A DNA stretch of 64,000 bases from JAGWBJ01 sp034423015 (GCA_034423015.1 DAOUJG010000045.1:62001-126000); one strand, 5' to 3'; counted from the stretch's first letter, positions 31,926-40,123 are shown. Notes: generated by a model from the letters alone, not told the origin. Numbers and translations: made by a program.

Positions 31926-33137
31926 CTACCTCCTTACGCCGATCCAGTGATTCTCCACGTCGACCTTGCCCGTCTCCAGGCCGTCCTTCAGTATCTGCAT
32001 CATCAGAGTCACGTCGTTTACCCTGACCTCCCGGCCGCCCAAGCCTGCGATGAAGCTGAGGACCAGGGGGCGCTTCTCCAGCGGGTACAGCGCGGACCTC
32101 ACCTCCTGGAACACGGTGCCGCCATTGGAGGGGGCTCCCAGGGAGTAGTCCCTGTCGATAACCCCGACGGCCTTGAACCGGGAGAGGCACTGCCTGATCT
32201 CCTCGGTGGCGAAGGGCCGGAACCACTTGATGCGCACGAACCCGACCTTGACGCCCTGCTCACGCATCCTCCGCACGGCTACGCGGACGGGCATCGCCAG
32301 CGTCCCCATACCCACGAACACCACCTCGGCGTCGTCGGTCATGTACTCCTCGTAGAAGGGACTGGGGTCTCCCCTGCCGAAGATGGACTTGAACTCCTCG
32401 TGGACCTCCTCGATCACCCCCTTGGAGCGGCGCATCGCCTCGTCCGTCTGCTTCCGGAGCTCCATCAGCCAGTCCTCGTTGACCTGGGGGGCGACGGTGA
32501 TCGGGTTGTCCGGGTGAAGCTGGAGCTCGGCCCGGTCGTACTGGGGCAGGAACTTGTCCACCAGCGCCTGCTCGGGCACCCGCACCAATGCCTGAGAGTG
32601 GGTGAGGAAGGAGCCGTCGGTGCTGATGGCGCAGGGCAGGAACACCCGCCGGTCCTCGGCAATCCTCCAGGCCATCAGGGCCGTGTCGAAGGCCTCTTGT
32701 GCCGTCGCCACCCAGTTGAGCATCCATCCCAGGTCCCGGACTGCCAGCGCGTCGTTGTGCTCCACGCCGAAGGCCCCCGGGTCGTCCAGGGCCCTGTTGC
32801 CCACCATGGCCACCACCGGCAGCCGCAGCCCGGCGGTCACCGTTATCGCCTCGAAGGCGTAGAACCATCCCACGCCGCTGGAGCCGCAGAAGACCCGGGC
32901 CCCCACGGAGCTGGCGTGTTTCACGATCTCGAACTGGGAGTGCTCGCTCTCCGCGACGATGAACTCGCAGTCCAGTTCCCCGTCGGCCACCAGCTTGGAC
33001 ACGTACTGCATCACCGTGTCGTAGGGACGGATGGGGTAGGCGGTGATGACGTCCACGTCCGCCATCGCACAGGCGATGGCGATGGCCTCGCTACCGCTTA
33101 TCAGCTCCTCTCGCTCTACGGTCTGTGCGGTTGCCAT
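31926..33137 (-). CDS. 2-oxoacid:ferredoxin oxidoreductase alpha subunit, oxalate-oxidoreductase-like
   Basis: A 403-residue alpha subunit. In pyruvate enzymes the N-terminal motif is YPITP, with a Thr contacting substrate; here it is YPIRP with Arg37. Further on GNRALDDPGAF places Arg115, Asp118 and Phe123. As I recall them, oxalate oxidoreductase of Moorella thermoacetica uses alpha residues Arg31, Arg109, Asp112 and Phe117 for oxalate binding and its switch loop; all four match with a constant offset of six. Together with a fused gamma/delta gene this favours oxalate (or another dicarboxylate such as a short 2-oxoacid) over pyruvate. Its start abuts the gamma/delta stop, and the binding site GGAGGAGG lies within that gene. 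Confidence 0.88.
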   Translation of the reverse strand: MATAQTVEREELISGSEAIAIACAMADVDVITAYPIRPYDTVMQYVSKLVADGELDCEFIVAESEHSQFEIVKHASSVGARVFCGSSGVGWFYAFEAITVTAGLRLPVVAMVGNRALDDPGAFGVEHNDALAVRDLGWMLNWVATAQEAFDTALMAWRIAEDRRVFLPCAISTDGSFLTHSQALVRVPEQALVDKFLPQYDRAELQLHPDNPITVAPQVNEDWLMELRKQTDEAMRRSKGVIEEVHEEFKSIFGRGDPSPFYEEYMTDDAEVVFVGMGTLAMPVRVAVRRMREQGVKVGFVRIKWFRPFATEEIRQCLSRFKAVGVIDRDYSLGAPSNGGTVFQEVRSALYPLEKRPLVLSFIAGLGGREVRVNDVTLMMQILKDGLETGKVDVENHWIGVRR

Positions 33138-34289
33138 TTACACCTCCTCCATCTGGGAGATCTCTTCCTTGTACTGGCCAACGTGGTGGAAGCCGTGGGA
33201 CCGGCTCTCCTGCTTCTGCTCCTCGATCAGGCCCTTCATCCACTTATCATACTCGTCCTTGTTCTTCTGCCACGCCTCCCACTGGCTGGAGTTGTCGGTA
33301 AAGTGCCTCTCGCCCACCATGGTGACACAGTCCGGCACTGGGCACACCGCCTCGCAGACCCCGCAGCCGCAGCAGGAGTCCATGTTGGCGTCGTAGAGGC
33401 CGTCGGGAGTCACGTCGAAGCAGGTGTCGGGGCACTGGAGCCAGCAGAGGGTGCACTTGATGCAGGTCTCGAAGTCGATGACCGGCCTCATGCTCCGGGT
33501 GCTGTACTTCTTGAAGTACGGGTTCCTCTTGGGCTCGTATCCCTCGCTCCCCTCCCGGAAGCCCGTCCCCTGCTCGATGCCCCGGATGACGATCCCCTCC
33601 TCCATGTTGGTCCACCCGGGCAGATCGAAGCTGAAGGGGGTCTCCGGGTTGCCCTCGCCAGGCTCCACGATCCTGGTGTCCGTCCGGTCGTAGGCCTTGC
33701 GGGCCGAGTCGACCTTGACCTCATCCTTCCACTGCTCGAGGATGGCTTCGGCCATGGAGTCGATGCTCACCAGCTCGGGGCACACCTTGGGAAGGGCCCC
33801 CAGGATGCGGGCGTCGGTGTGGTCGTCCTTGTACACCCACAGCCCCGAGAAGCTGACGGTGCCCTTGACGACTCCCAGCCTGTAGGCGGCATCCTTCTGG
33901 TGGGTGTCCCTGACCAGGTCGTCGCGCCCCTGCATCGAGGTGACCAGGACCGTGCCGTCGGTCTTGGTCAGGGCGTTGATGGGCTGCAGTCCGTACCAGC
34001 CCCACGACTCGACCCCCTTGCACAGGGTGTCGTCCACCACGACCGTAACGTCGACGTCCCCGGCCTCGTACATGGCCAGGTTCTCCTCCAGCTCCTCCTG
34101 GTTGTCCGCCACCACGGCGAACCGCTTGGCTGGGATCCCGTTTCGCTCCGGGGAGTCGCCGTAGCGCCCGAACGCAAGGCCGACCTTGCCCTCCCTTCGG
34201 GCGGCAAACACGATACCCCTGGTTATGTTGGTGGCCAGGGTCTTCTGGAAGATCCCCCGGTAGACCACCTCCACAGCCACCTTGGTCAT
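33138..34289 (-). CDS. Fused gamma/delta subunit of 2-oxoacid:ferredoxin oxidoreductase
   Basis: A 383-residue fusion. Residues 1-190 form the gamma domain (VEVVYRGIFQKTLATNITRGIVFAARREG at the start), and residues 276-316 form a two-cluster ferredoxin delta domain with Cys276, 279, 282, 286 and Cys306, 309, 312, 316. A linker of about 80 residues and a charged 60-residue C-terminal tail (KNKDEYDKWMKGLIEEQKQ) are extra. It channels electrons from the TPP site to external ferredoxin. The gamma/delta fusion preceding alpha and beta is the gene order I recall for oxalate oxidoreductase. AAGGAGG precedes the ATG. Confidence 0.92.
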   Translation of the reverse strand: MTKVAVEVVYRGIFQKTLATNITRGIVFAARREGKVGLAFGRYGDSPERNGIPAKRFAVVADNQEELEENLAMYEAGDVDVTVVVDDTLCKGVESWGWYGLQPINALTKTDGTVLVTSMQGRDDLVRDTHQKDAAYRLGVVKGTVSFSGLWVYKDDHTDARILGALPKVCPELVSIDSMAEAILEQWKDEVKVDSARKAYDRTDTRIVEPGEGNPETPFSFDLPGWTNMEEGIVIRGIEQGTGFREGSEGYEPKRNPYFKKYSTRSMRPVIDFETCIKCTLCWLQCPDTCFDVTPDGLYDANMDSCCGCGVCEAVCPVPDCVTMVGERHFTDNSSQWEAWQKNKDEYDKWMKGLIEEQKQESRSHGFHHVGQYKEEISQMEEV

Positions 34290-34334
34290 GCCCTCACCTC
34301 CTTGGTCTCTTTCCTTTTATGTCTACTGCAACCA

Positions 34335-35075
34335 CTACGGCCACAGCGTTGGGCCACTGGCCTGCCGGTAACCCGCGCCTGCCGACTGCTGAACGCTCGG
34401 GGGCTCCACGTCCGAAAGGTGGTGCTCCATGGCGGGCCTGGCGGCCTCCGCCTCTCCCCTGGTGATCATCTCCAGGATGCGCCGGTGGGAGGCCAGGGAC
34501 CTCTGGGGGCGCCCCGGGTTCTGGAGGGACTGGTCCCGCGACTGGTGGACAATGTCGGCGATGGTGGACATGACCCGCACCAGCGTCTGGTTGTGGGTGG
34601 CCCGCGCCATGGCGAAGTGGAAGGCCATGTCCCCCTCGACCCCCGTCTCGCCGCGGTCTATCTGCTCCGCCTGCTCCTCCAGGGAGCGGGCCATGCTCTG
34701 GATGTCCTCTCGGGTCGCCCGTTCCGCCGCCAGGGCCGCGATCTGAGGCTCCAGCAGGTGCCGGACCTCGAAGACATCGGCAAGGTAGTCGCTGGACCCG
34801 TTGATGGACCCCTCGATGATGGAGAGTATCGTCTCCACGCTCTCGGTGCTGACGAAAGTGCCGGCCCCCGGGCGGCTCACCACCAGGCCCTGCAGCTCCA
34901 GGGCCCGGATCGCCTCCCGCAGGGAACTCCGGCTCACCTGGAAACGCTCCGCCAACTCCCTTTCGGAGGGCAAACGGTCTCCCGGCCTCAGGAGCCCGTC
35001 CTGGATCAACGCCTGCACCTGGCCCACGATGTCCTCGTAGACCCTCTTCTGCTTTATGGCCGCGAAATCTACCAT
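34335..35075 (-). CDS. GntR/FadR-family transcriptional regulator
   Basis: A 246-residue regulator: an N-terminal winged helix (GDRLPSERELAERFQVSRSSLREAIRALE) and a C-terminal FCD ligand domain (EVRHLLEPQIAALAAERAT, FHFAMARATHN, SHRRILEMI) with the Asp/His metal-site pattern. FCD proteins sense small organic acids such as lactate, glycolate, malonate or oxalate-related acids. ATG 35075 is chosen because the in-frame GTG at 35129 lies inside the promoter. It is the first gene before the oxidoreductase operon (45-base gap), and its own promoter carries a matching operator, so it probably controls the whole operon. Confidence 0.93.
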   Translation of the reverse strand: MVDFAAIKQKRVYEDIVGQVQALIQDGLLRPGDRLPSERELAERFQVSRSSLREAIRALELQGLVVSRPGAGTFVSTESVETILSIIEGSINGSSDYLADVFEVRHLLEPQIAALAAERATREDIQSMARSLEEQAEQIDRGETGVEGDMAFHFAMARATHNQTLVRVMSTIADIVHQSRDQSLQNPGRPQRSLASHRRILEMITRGEAEAARPAMEHHLSDVEPPSVQQSAGAGYRQASGPTLWP

Positions 35076-35095
35076 ATGTTTGGACTGGTGGTCTG

Positions 35096-35108
35096 TTGGT
35101 ATGACCAG
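35096..35108. promoter_or_regulatory. FadR/GntR-type operator
   Basis: TTGGTATGACCAG contains TGGT-ATG-ACCA, the perfect T-G-G-T-N3-A-C-C-A palindrome bound by FadR-subfamily GntR regulators. It lies a few bases after the predicted transcription start of the gntR operon, a position suited to repression. Autoregulation is inferred. Confidence 0.75.
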
Positions 35109-35117
35109 TTCCACGAG

Positions 35118-35145
35118 ATTATACACCAATCCGCCCCCGTGTCAA
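35118..35145 (-). promoter_or_regulatory. Near-perfect sigma-70 promoter of the gntR-oxidoreductase operon
   Basis: Minus-strand TTGACA (35145-35140), a 16-base spacer, then TATAAT (35123-35118): both hexamers are exact consensus, which is rare in so GC-rich a genome. Transcription would start near 35111. A promoter this strong followed by a palindromic operator implies tight repression by the GntR protein until an inducer is present. Confidence 0.8.
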
Positions 35146-35158
35146 CCACACCCACTTG

Positions 35159-35252
35159 CCATTCCGAGCCGCACTCACACGTCATTCCGAGCCGCACTCA
35201 CACGTCATTCCGAGCCGCACCTCACTGTCATTCCGAGCTGCAGGCGAGGAAT
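35159..35252. repeat. Four tandem 23-bp copies of a TCATTCCGAGC repeat
   Basis: Units start at 35159, 35182, 35205 and 35228. The first three are nearly identical (TCATTCCGAGCCGCACTCAC style) and the fourth changes into GCTGCAGGCGAGGAATC, matching the interspersed element at 9510-9604. It separates the gntR promoter from the DUF971 gene. The spacing is too short and the units lack spacers, so it is not CRISPR. Confidence 0.75.
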
Positions 35253-35341
35253 CACCCGCCGTGATATATAATGTCCCCACCAGGGCCAGGGCCAAACGCG
35301 GACGTGGACCTACTCCGCAAGCATATTAGGGAGGCGCCGGG

Positions 35342-35677
35342 TTGAGCACCAGCATCGCGCCGGAGACAGTGACCCTCGAGGAGCGCGGAATCCGCATTCT
35401 GTGGAAGGACGGGCACCGCAGCCTCTACCCCCACCGTTTCCTCCGCCTGCGCTGTCCCTGCGCCCACTGCATCGACGAGTGGACCAACGCGCCGCGCCTG
35501 GACCCCGACACGGTCCCCCAGGAGGTGCGGGCCGTGGACTATATGATGGTCGGCAACTACGCCGTGGAGTTTCTCTGGAGCGACGCCCACTACACGGGGA
35601 TATACACGTACGAGGTCCTCAGGGACCTGTGCTCCTGCATGGAGTGCGCCGCGCGGAGGGAAGCCGAGGCGGGCTAG
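35342..35677 (+). CDS. DUF971 domain protein
   Basis: A 111-residue protein of the DUF971 family, the small domain also found at the N-terminus of gamma-butyrobetaine hydroxylase. RILWKDGHRSLYPHRFLRLRCPC and YAVEFLWSDAHYTGIYTYEVLRDL are the family strands. Cysteines occur as CPCAHC and again as CSCMEC at the C-terminus, a paired CxCxxC arrangement that could bind one metal. Stand-alone members are linked to Fe-S assembly in other bacteria. The start is TTG with GGGAGG about 8 bases upstream, and TATAAT is at 35267-35272. Its end overlaps the FmdB gene by four bases. Confidence 0.88.
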   Translation: MSTSIAPETVTLEERGIRILWKDGHRSLYPHRFLRLRCPCAHCIDEWTNAPRLDPDTVPQEVRAVDYMMVGNYAVEFLWSDAHYTGIYTYEVLRDLCSCMECAARREAEAG

Positions 35678-35901
35678 CCCACCGCGTCCCGGCCGGTGCC
35701 GGGAGCGGGCGGCTTGGCCCCCGGCGACCCCGCCTTGAAGAAGCCGCCGAACCGGCCGTCCTTGAACGCGAAGGCCGACAGTTGACGCCGCCCCTGGGAG
35801 CCGCACTCCGGGCACGGAGCGGGGTCGTCCCTCCGGGACAAAGGTCTCACCGACTCGTAGCCGTGACCGCAGCTCTCACAGGCGTACTCGTACACTGGCA
35901 T
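35674..35901 (-). CDS. FmdB-family zinc ribbon protein (second copy)
   Basis: A 75-residue putative regulatory protein with the FmdB zinc ribbon: MPVYEYACESCGHGYE followed by CPECGSQGRRQLSAFAFKDG. Four cysteines in two CxxC pairs form one zinc site. The C-terminus is Gly/Pro-rich and probably disordered. It is a tandem paralogue of the gene just upstream, about 55 bases away on the same strand. The function of stand-alone FmdB ribbons is not known. Confidence 0.9.
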   Translation of the reverse strand: MPVYEYACESCGHGYESVRPLSRRDDPAPCPECGSQGRRQLSAFAFKDGRFGGFFKAGSPGAKPPAPGTGRDAVG

Positions 35902-35956
35902 ATCTGTTCCGCCATTCTCCTGGATACCGGGCCAACCCCGGGCCAATAACCCAACG

Positions 35957-36160
35957 CTAGTCGTGGGGGTCCGTCCGGCGGACCTCGTCCCGGTGGCCGG
36001 AGTAGTAGTGGCCCTCGTACTTGAAGGCGAAGGACTCCAGCTGCCGCTCCCCCGCCGCGCCGCAGACGGGGCACGGAGCGGGCTCGTTACGCTCGGCCAT
36101 AGCCCGTCGCATCTCGTAGCGTTGCTGGCAGAGACCACAGTAGTACTCGTACGTCGGCAT
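35957..36160 (-). CDS. FmdB-family zinc ribbon protein (first copy)
   Basis: A 67-residue zinc ribbon beginning MPTYEYYCGLCQQRYE, then CPVCGAAGERQLESFAFKYEG. It shares the same FAFK junction as the neighbouring copy, indicating tandem duplication. GGAGG lies 5 bases before the ATG. It is 66 bases after the CoA-transferase stop on the same strand and may be part of the PrpD/CoA-transferase unit. Confidence 0.9.
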   Translation of the reverse strand: MPTYEYYCGLCQQRYEMRRAMAERNEPAPCPVCGAAGERQLESFAFKYEGHYYSGHRDEVRRTDPHD

Positions 36161-36226
36161 CCTTACCTCCTGGCGTCCTGAACGGGCTGGCGCCCCACCG
36201 GGGAGCCGGGCTCCGGGCCCCAGGGA

Positions 36227-37465
36227 CTACACGACCCCTCGCTGTCTCATGTCGTCGATCTGCTCCCCGGTGTAGCCCAGCAGGCCGCCCAGCACCTCGC
36301 CGTTGTGCTGCCCGAGGGCCGGGGCCGGCTGGAACACCTCGTCCTGCCCCATCTTTATGGGGTTTCCGGGCATCCGGTATTTCCCGGCCACCGGGTGGTC
36401 CACCTCCACCACCATGTTCCGGTGGCCGATCTGCGGGTCCTCCAGCGCCTGCGCCACGTTGTTCACCGGGGCTATCGGCACCCTCTCCCCCAGCGCGTCC
36501 ACCCACTCATGTGCCGTCTTCGTGGCGAAGGCCCCGTCCAGCACTGCCTTCAGCTCGGCCCAGTTCTTCCGCCGGCCCTCCATGGTGTTGAACCGCCCGT
36601 CGTCGGGGAGCCCCTCCAGCTCGGGGACGCTCTCCGAGAGAGCGGCCGCCAGCTCCTCGTAGAACTTCTGGGTGGCGCAGTGTATCTGCACGTACCGACC
36701 GTCCCTCGTCCTGAAGGCGCCGTTGGGCAGGTTGGCCGACTGGACCGACCCCCCGGCCTCGGGTATGACCCCCCGTCCCAGGTAGGCCTCGGTCAGGTGT
36801 CCCTGGAAGGTGAGCTGCACGTCCAGCAGGCTCAGGTCCACCCTCTGTCCCATCCCCGTCCGCTCCCGCGCGAAGAGGGCGGCCAGCAGCCCCACCGTCG
36901 CCCCGTAGCCGCCGCCGATGTCCGTAACGGCGAACCCCATCACGGCGGGCGTCCCGCCGGGCTCCCCAGTGACGCTCATGGCCCCGGACAGCGCCTGGAC
37001 CACCGAGTCGAACACCGGGCGGGCGCTGTAAGGGCCGTCGGCGCCGAACCCGGACACCGAGCAGCAGACGATGCTGGGGTTTATCTCCTTCAGCGTATCG
37101 AAGTCCACTCCCAAGCGGGCCGTGACGCCCGGCCTGAAGTTGTCCAGCACCACGTCGGATACCCGGACCAGGTCGGCGAACACGCGGCGCCCCTCGGTGG
37201 TGCGCAGGTTGAGGGTGACGCCCTTCTTGCTCCGGTTGAAGGTCATATAGTAGAGGCTCTCGCCGTTCAGGTAGGAGGTCCCCATACGGCGGGCCACCTC
37301 TCCCACCTCCGGCACCTCCACCTTGATCACCTCGGCGCCCAGGTCGGCCAGGATGCGGCCCGAGACGGGACCCGCGAGCGCCTGGGAGAGGTCCAGCGCC
37401 CGTATCCCCGCCAAGGGCGGGCTGGGTCTGCTGCCATCGGAGGACATGCAGGACATGGAAGACAT
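36227..37465 (-). CDS. CaiB/BaiF (class III) CoA-transferase
   Basis: A 412-residue family III CoA-transferase, the group of formyl-CoA:oxalate, carnitine and alpha-methylacyl-CoA enzymes. LDLSQALAGPVSGRILADLGAEVIKVE is the N-terminal CoA-binding region, VLDNFRPG and CCSVSGFGADGPY follow, and the catalytic Asp is in FDSVVQALSG. It moves CoA between carboxylic acids. Three ATG codons within the first seven make the exact start uncertain. It follows the PrpD gene by 25 bases, suggesting activation of a dicarboxylate or citrate-like acid. An oxalate role is possible but cannot be read from motifs. Confidence 0.92.
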   Translation of the reverse strand: MSSMSCMSSDGSRPSPPLAGIRALDLSQALAGPVSGRILADLGAEVIKVEVPEVGEVARRMGTSYLNGESLYYMTFNRSKKGVTLNLRTTEGRRVFADLVRVSDVVLDNFRPGVTARLGVDFDTLKEINPSIVCCSVSGFGADGPYSARPVFDSVVQALSGAMSVTGEPGGTPAVMGFAVTDIGGGYGATVGLLAALFARERTGMGQRVDLSLLDVQLTFQGHLTEAYLGRGVIPEAGGSVQSANLPNGAFRTRDGRYVQIHCATQKFYEELAAALSESVPELEGLPDDGRFNTMEGRRKNWAELKAVLDGAFATKTAHEWVDALGERVPIAPVNNVAQALEDPQIGHRNMVVEVDHPVAGKYRMPGNPIKMGQDEVFQPAPALGQHNGEVLGGLLGYTGEQIDDMRQRGVV

Positions 37466-37490
37466 CGGTGCCGAGAGTCCTCGACGGCCC

Positions 37491-38903
37491 CTAGAGCGCC
37501 GTCAGGGCCGACAGGTCCCGCACGTCCTCCAGGGACTCCAGCGAGTCCACCGAGGCGATGATCGACTCCTGCCTGTCTGCAGGGATCACCGGCCCGGTCA
37601 GGTTGCGGAACTTGTCCTTGATCTCCTCCCAGGACAGGGCGTTCTCCGGGTCCCCCTTGGGAAACTCGATCTCCGCCCGCAGGGTGCGCCCGTCGCCGGT
37701 GGTCACCTCGGCCCAGGCGGGCCAGCGGCTGGGATAGTTGACCTCCAACGCCGGGTCCTGCACGCACACGACCCTGTCCATCAGCTCCTTTACCAGGGGA
37801 TCGGACAGGCTCTCCTCCGTGTACTCGTCCAGCGTTGCCCTTCCGTTAAGGATGGCCACAGCGGCCCCGAAGGGCATGCTGAACTGGGCGTCCACCACGT
37901 TCTTGGGGTTGCGTTTCTGCTCCGCCGGGGCCGCCACCACGTTGTATCCCGCCTGCAGCACCCCCACGGTCACCTTCTCCACGTCCGCGTGGGAGAGGTC
38001 GTTCTCCCGCACTATCTCCAGGATGCAGTCCAGGGGGCCCTGGTTGTATCTGCAACAAGCGTGTGGCTTGATGCTCACCTTGTCTATGTAGAAGGTCTCT
38101 CCCAGCCCCTCCAGCACCTTCGTCTCGTCGGCGTCGTCCGTGTATCCATGAAGGAACCCGTCCCTGCCCTCCAGGATAGTTGTCGGAGCAACGAACCCGC
38201 GGCTGGACAGGAGGGCCGCGATTATCCCGCTGTGAGCTGCCCATCCCGGGTGCATCCGCTTGGTCCACGCGCCGTCGGCCAGGAACTCCAGGGAGCCCGC
38301 CGCCTGGCTGCCCGCCACCCCCATGGCCCACGCCGTCTCCCGCGCGTCCAGGCCCAGCAGCCGCGCCGCCACCACCGCCGCCCCGAAGGTCCCGCACGTC
38401 CCGGTGGGATGGAACCCCCGGGCATAGTGCCTCCTGGGGTCCAGGCCCTTGCCGATGCGCACCATGACGTCGTATCCGGCGGTTATGGCCGCGATGAAGC
38501 GACGCCCGTCGACTGGAGGGTCGCCCCGGTCGCCCAGCAGGTCGGCGCACGCGAAGGCCGCGGGGAACGTGGCCACCGCGGGGTGCAGCGACGAGTCGTT
38601 CTGCACGTCGTCCATCTCGATGCTGTGGGCCGCCGCTCCGTTGCAGAGGGCGGCGTACTCCGGGGACGCCCGCAAGGAGGAGCCCATGATCACCGAACCG
38701 CCGTCGGGGCTCAGCGCCTTGACGGCTGATTGGACCACCCTGGACGACGGGGTGAGGGCCCCGCGGATGGCGACGCCCAGGTAGTCCAGGCAGAAGTACT
38801 TGGCCCTGTCCACCTCCGTCGGGGACAGGTCCTCATACTCCAGGCCCGAGTAGAAGGACGCCAGGGTCGACGTCAGGCCGCCGCCGTTGTCCTCGAGCGC
38901 CAT
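37491..38903 (-). CDS. MmgE/PrpD family protein (second of two)
   Basis: A 470-residue MmgE/PrpD protein with all family landmarks: SSLHPAVATFPAAFACAD, RGFHPTGTCGTFGAA, KRMHPGWAAHSGI and the active-site IKPHACCRYN. This is the pattern of 2-methylcitrate dehydratase and aconitate decarboxylase relatives, which act on tricarboxylic or related acids. It heads a minus-strand unit with the CoA-transferase. A TATAAT -10 box is at 38966-38971 on the minus strand with no convincing -35. It is considerably diverged from the PrpD gene at 2390. Confidence 0.92.
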   Translation of the reverse strand: MALEDNGGGLTSTLASFYSGLEYEDLSPTEVDRAKYFCLDYLGVAIRGALTPSSRVVQSAVKALSPDGGSVIMGSSLRASPEYAALCNGAAAHSIEMDDVQNDSSLHPAVATFPAAFACADLLGDRGDPPVDGRRFIAAITAGYDVMVRIGKGLDPRRHYARGFHPTGTCGTFGAAVVAARLLGLDARETAWAMGVAGSQAAGSLEFLADGAWTKRMHPGWAAHSGIIAALLSSRGFVAPTTILEGRDGFLHGYTDDADETKVLEGLGETFYIDKVSIKPHACCRYNQGPLDCILEIVRENDLSHADVEKVTVGVLQAGYNVVAAPAEQKRNPKNVVDAQFSMPFGAAVAILNGRATLDEYTEESLSDPLVKELMDRVVCVQDPALEVNYPSRWPAWAEVTTGDGRTLRAEIEFPKGDPENALSWEEIKDKFRNLTGPVIPADRQESIIASVDSLESLEDVRDLSALTAL

Positions 38904-39016
38904 TGTCTCACCTCTCAGTAAGCTGACGGCCGGACACGAAACGGGATGTCCTAGCCTCGGGATACATTATACAACCCGCTCGCATGCGCCGCACCGGCGG
39001 CGCGGCGCCATGGCTC

Positions 39017-40063
39017 CTAGCCGCAGGCCGTCGCGTACACGTGCCGGCTTCTGGACAGCTCGGCGGGGAGCCGCGTCATGCTCCAGGTCTCCCCCCGGTC
39101 GTGGCTGGAGAAGAGCTCACCCAGGCCGGCGCAGCAGTACATCCGGGACGGCCCGGCCCGGTCCACCGCGACGCCGTACATCCGGCTGCGCGGAGCCGCT
39201 CCCAGGTCGACGCGCTCCCACGTCTCGCCGATGTCCCTGGTCCTGTACAGGGCCGCCTCTTCCACGGTCCCCTTGGGTGAGGCGCCGCCTCCAGCGCCGG
39301 TGGCCAGATACATTGTCCTGGCGTCGTCGGGCGCCACCAGTAGCTGTCTGGAGTAGCAGCCCCCTGGGAACAGCTCGTCCATGACCACGTGCTCCCAGTG
39401 GGCGCCCCTGTCCCTGCTCCGGAAGGTAGCTATGCGGGTTATTATGTAAACCGTCCCGGGGGCCGCCGGGCTCAATGTCACCCCGTGCAGGTCCAGCGTA
39501 TGGATGTCCGTGTGAGGCCCGTCGGTTATCGACTCCCAGCTATCCCCGCCGTCCCGGCTGGCCAGCAGTCCGCCGACCTCGATGGCCGCGTACACGTCGT
39601 TGGGGTCCGACGGGTCGGCCGCGATGCCGATGACCCGCTTGTCGAAGGGCGGCACCTGAGTCGTGATATGGGGGAATACCACCCCCTCCGTCGAGGTGCT
39701 TCGCCACGTCGCGCCGCCGTCCTCCGAGCGCCGGATGGCGAAGGGGTGGTACCCGGCGTACATCACGTCGGGGTTGCCCGGGTGGAAGGCCAGCGACCAC
39801 ACGTCCGTCCCCTCCGCCGCCGCCTCCCAGTGGTCTCCCCGGTCGTCGCTTCGGTACACCCCCGACTGCGTCCCGGCGTAGACTATGCGCGGGTCGTCCG
39901 GATGGACCAGCAGCGCCCGGACCTGGGGTTCGTCGGGCAGCCCTTTCTGCGCCTCCGTCCACCCGCCCCCGTCCTCGAACCGGTACAGGCCTCCCTGGCC
40001 GACGTAGTCGCCCTCTCCACCCAGTCCCACGTAGACCCACGTCCGGTGATCATCCTGCGTCAC
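39017..40063 (-). CDS. BNR/Asp-box beta-propeller protein (first of two)
   Basis: A 348-residue propeller. Asp-box motifs (S-x-D-x-G-x-x-W) recur: SDDRGDHWE, SEDGGATWR, SRDGGDSWE, SRDRGAHWE, TRDIGETWE and SHDRGETWS, each followed by a VLAFHPGNP/ALLVHPDDP-like strand. This resembles sialidase-fold or Ycf48-like propellers, but without sialidase catalytic residues. No signal peptide is seen. The start is GTG with GGAGG 7 bases upstream. A related gene is at 43744-44736 on the other strand. The function is unknown. Confidence 0.88.
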   Translation of the reverse strand: MTQDDHRTWVYVGLGGEGDYVGQGGLYRFEDGGGWTEAQKGLPDEPQVRALLVHPDDPRIVYAGTQSGVYRSDDRGDHWEAAAEGTDVWSLAFHPGNPDVMYAGYHPFAIRRSEDGGATWRSTSTEGVVFPHITTQVPPFDKRVIGIAADPSDPNDVYAAIEVGGLLASRDGGDSWESITDGPHTDIHTLDLHGVTLSPAAPGTVYIITRIATFRSRDRGAHWEHVVMDELFPGGCYSRQLLVAPDDARTMYLATGAGGGASPKGTVEEAALYRTRDIGETWERVDLGAAPRSRMYGVAVDRAGPSRMYCCAGLGELFSSHDRGETWSMTRLPAELSRSRHVYATACG

Positions 40064-40095
40064 GAGTCACCTCCACCGTCGTTCCATGCCCCCAT

Positions 40096-40123
40096 TGGCT
40101 GCCAGATCGCGCTGGCTGCCAGA
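40096..40123. promoter_or_regulatory. Twin TGGCTGCCAGA boxes
   Basis: TGGCTGCCAGA occurs at 40096-40106 and again at 40113-40123. Each contains the 9-base palindrome TGGC-T-GCCA. The 17-base repeat spacing and the location between divergent genes (propeller and cupin) suggest a possible operator; the binding protein is unknown. Confidence 0.35.

Noticed and set aside
35159..35252. Tandem 23-bp units as a CRISPR array
   Set aside because: No unique spacers between units and no cas genes in the window.
31899..35264. Very long forward open frame (over 1100 codons) opposite the oxidoreductase operon
   Set aside because: It is the antisense shadow of four well-supported minus-strand genes in high-GC DNA, with His/Pro/Gly-rich sequence, no family motif and no ribosome binding site.
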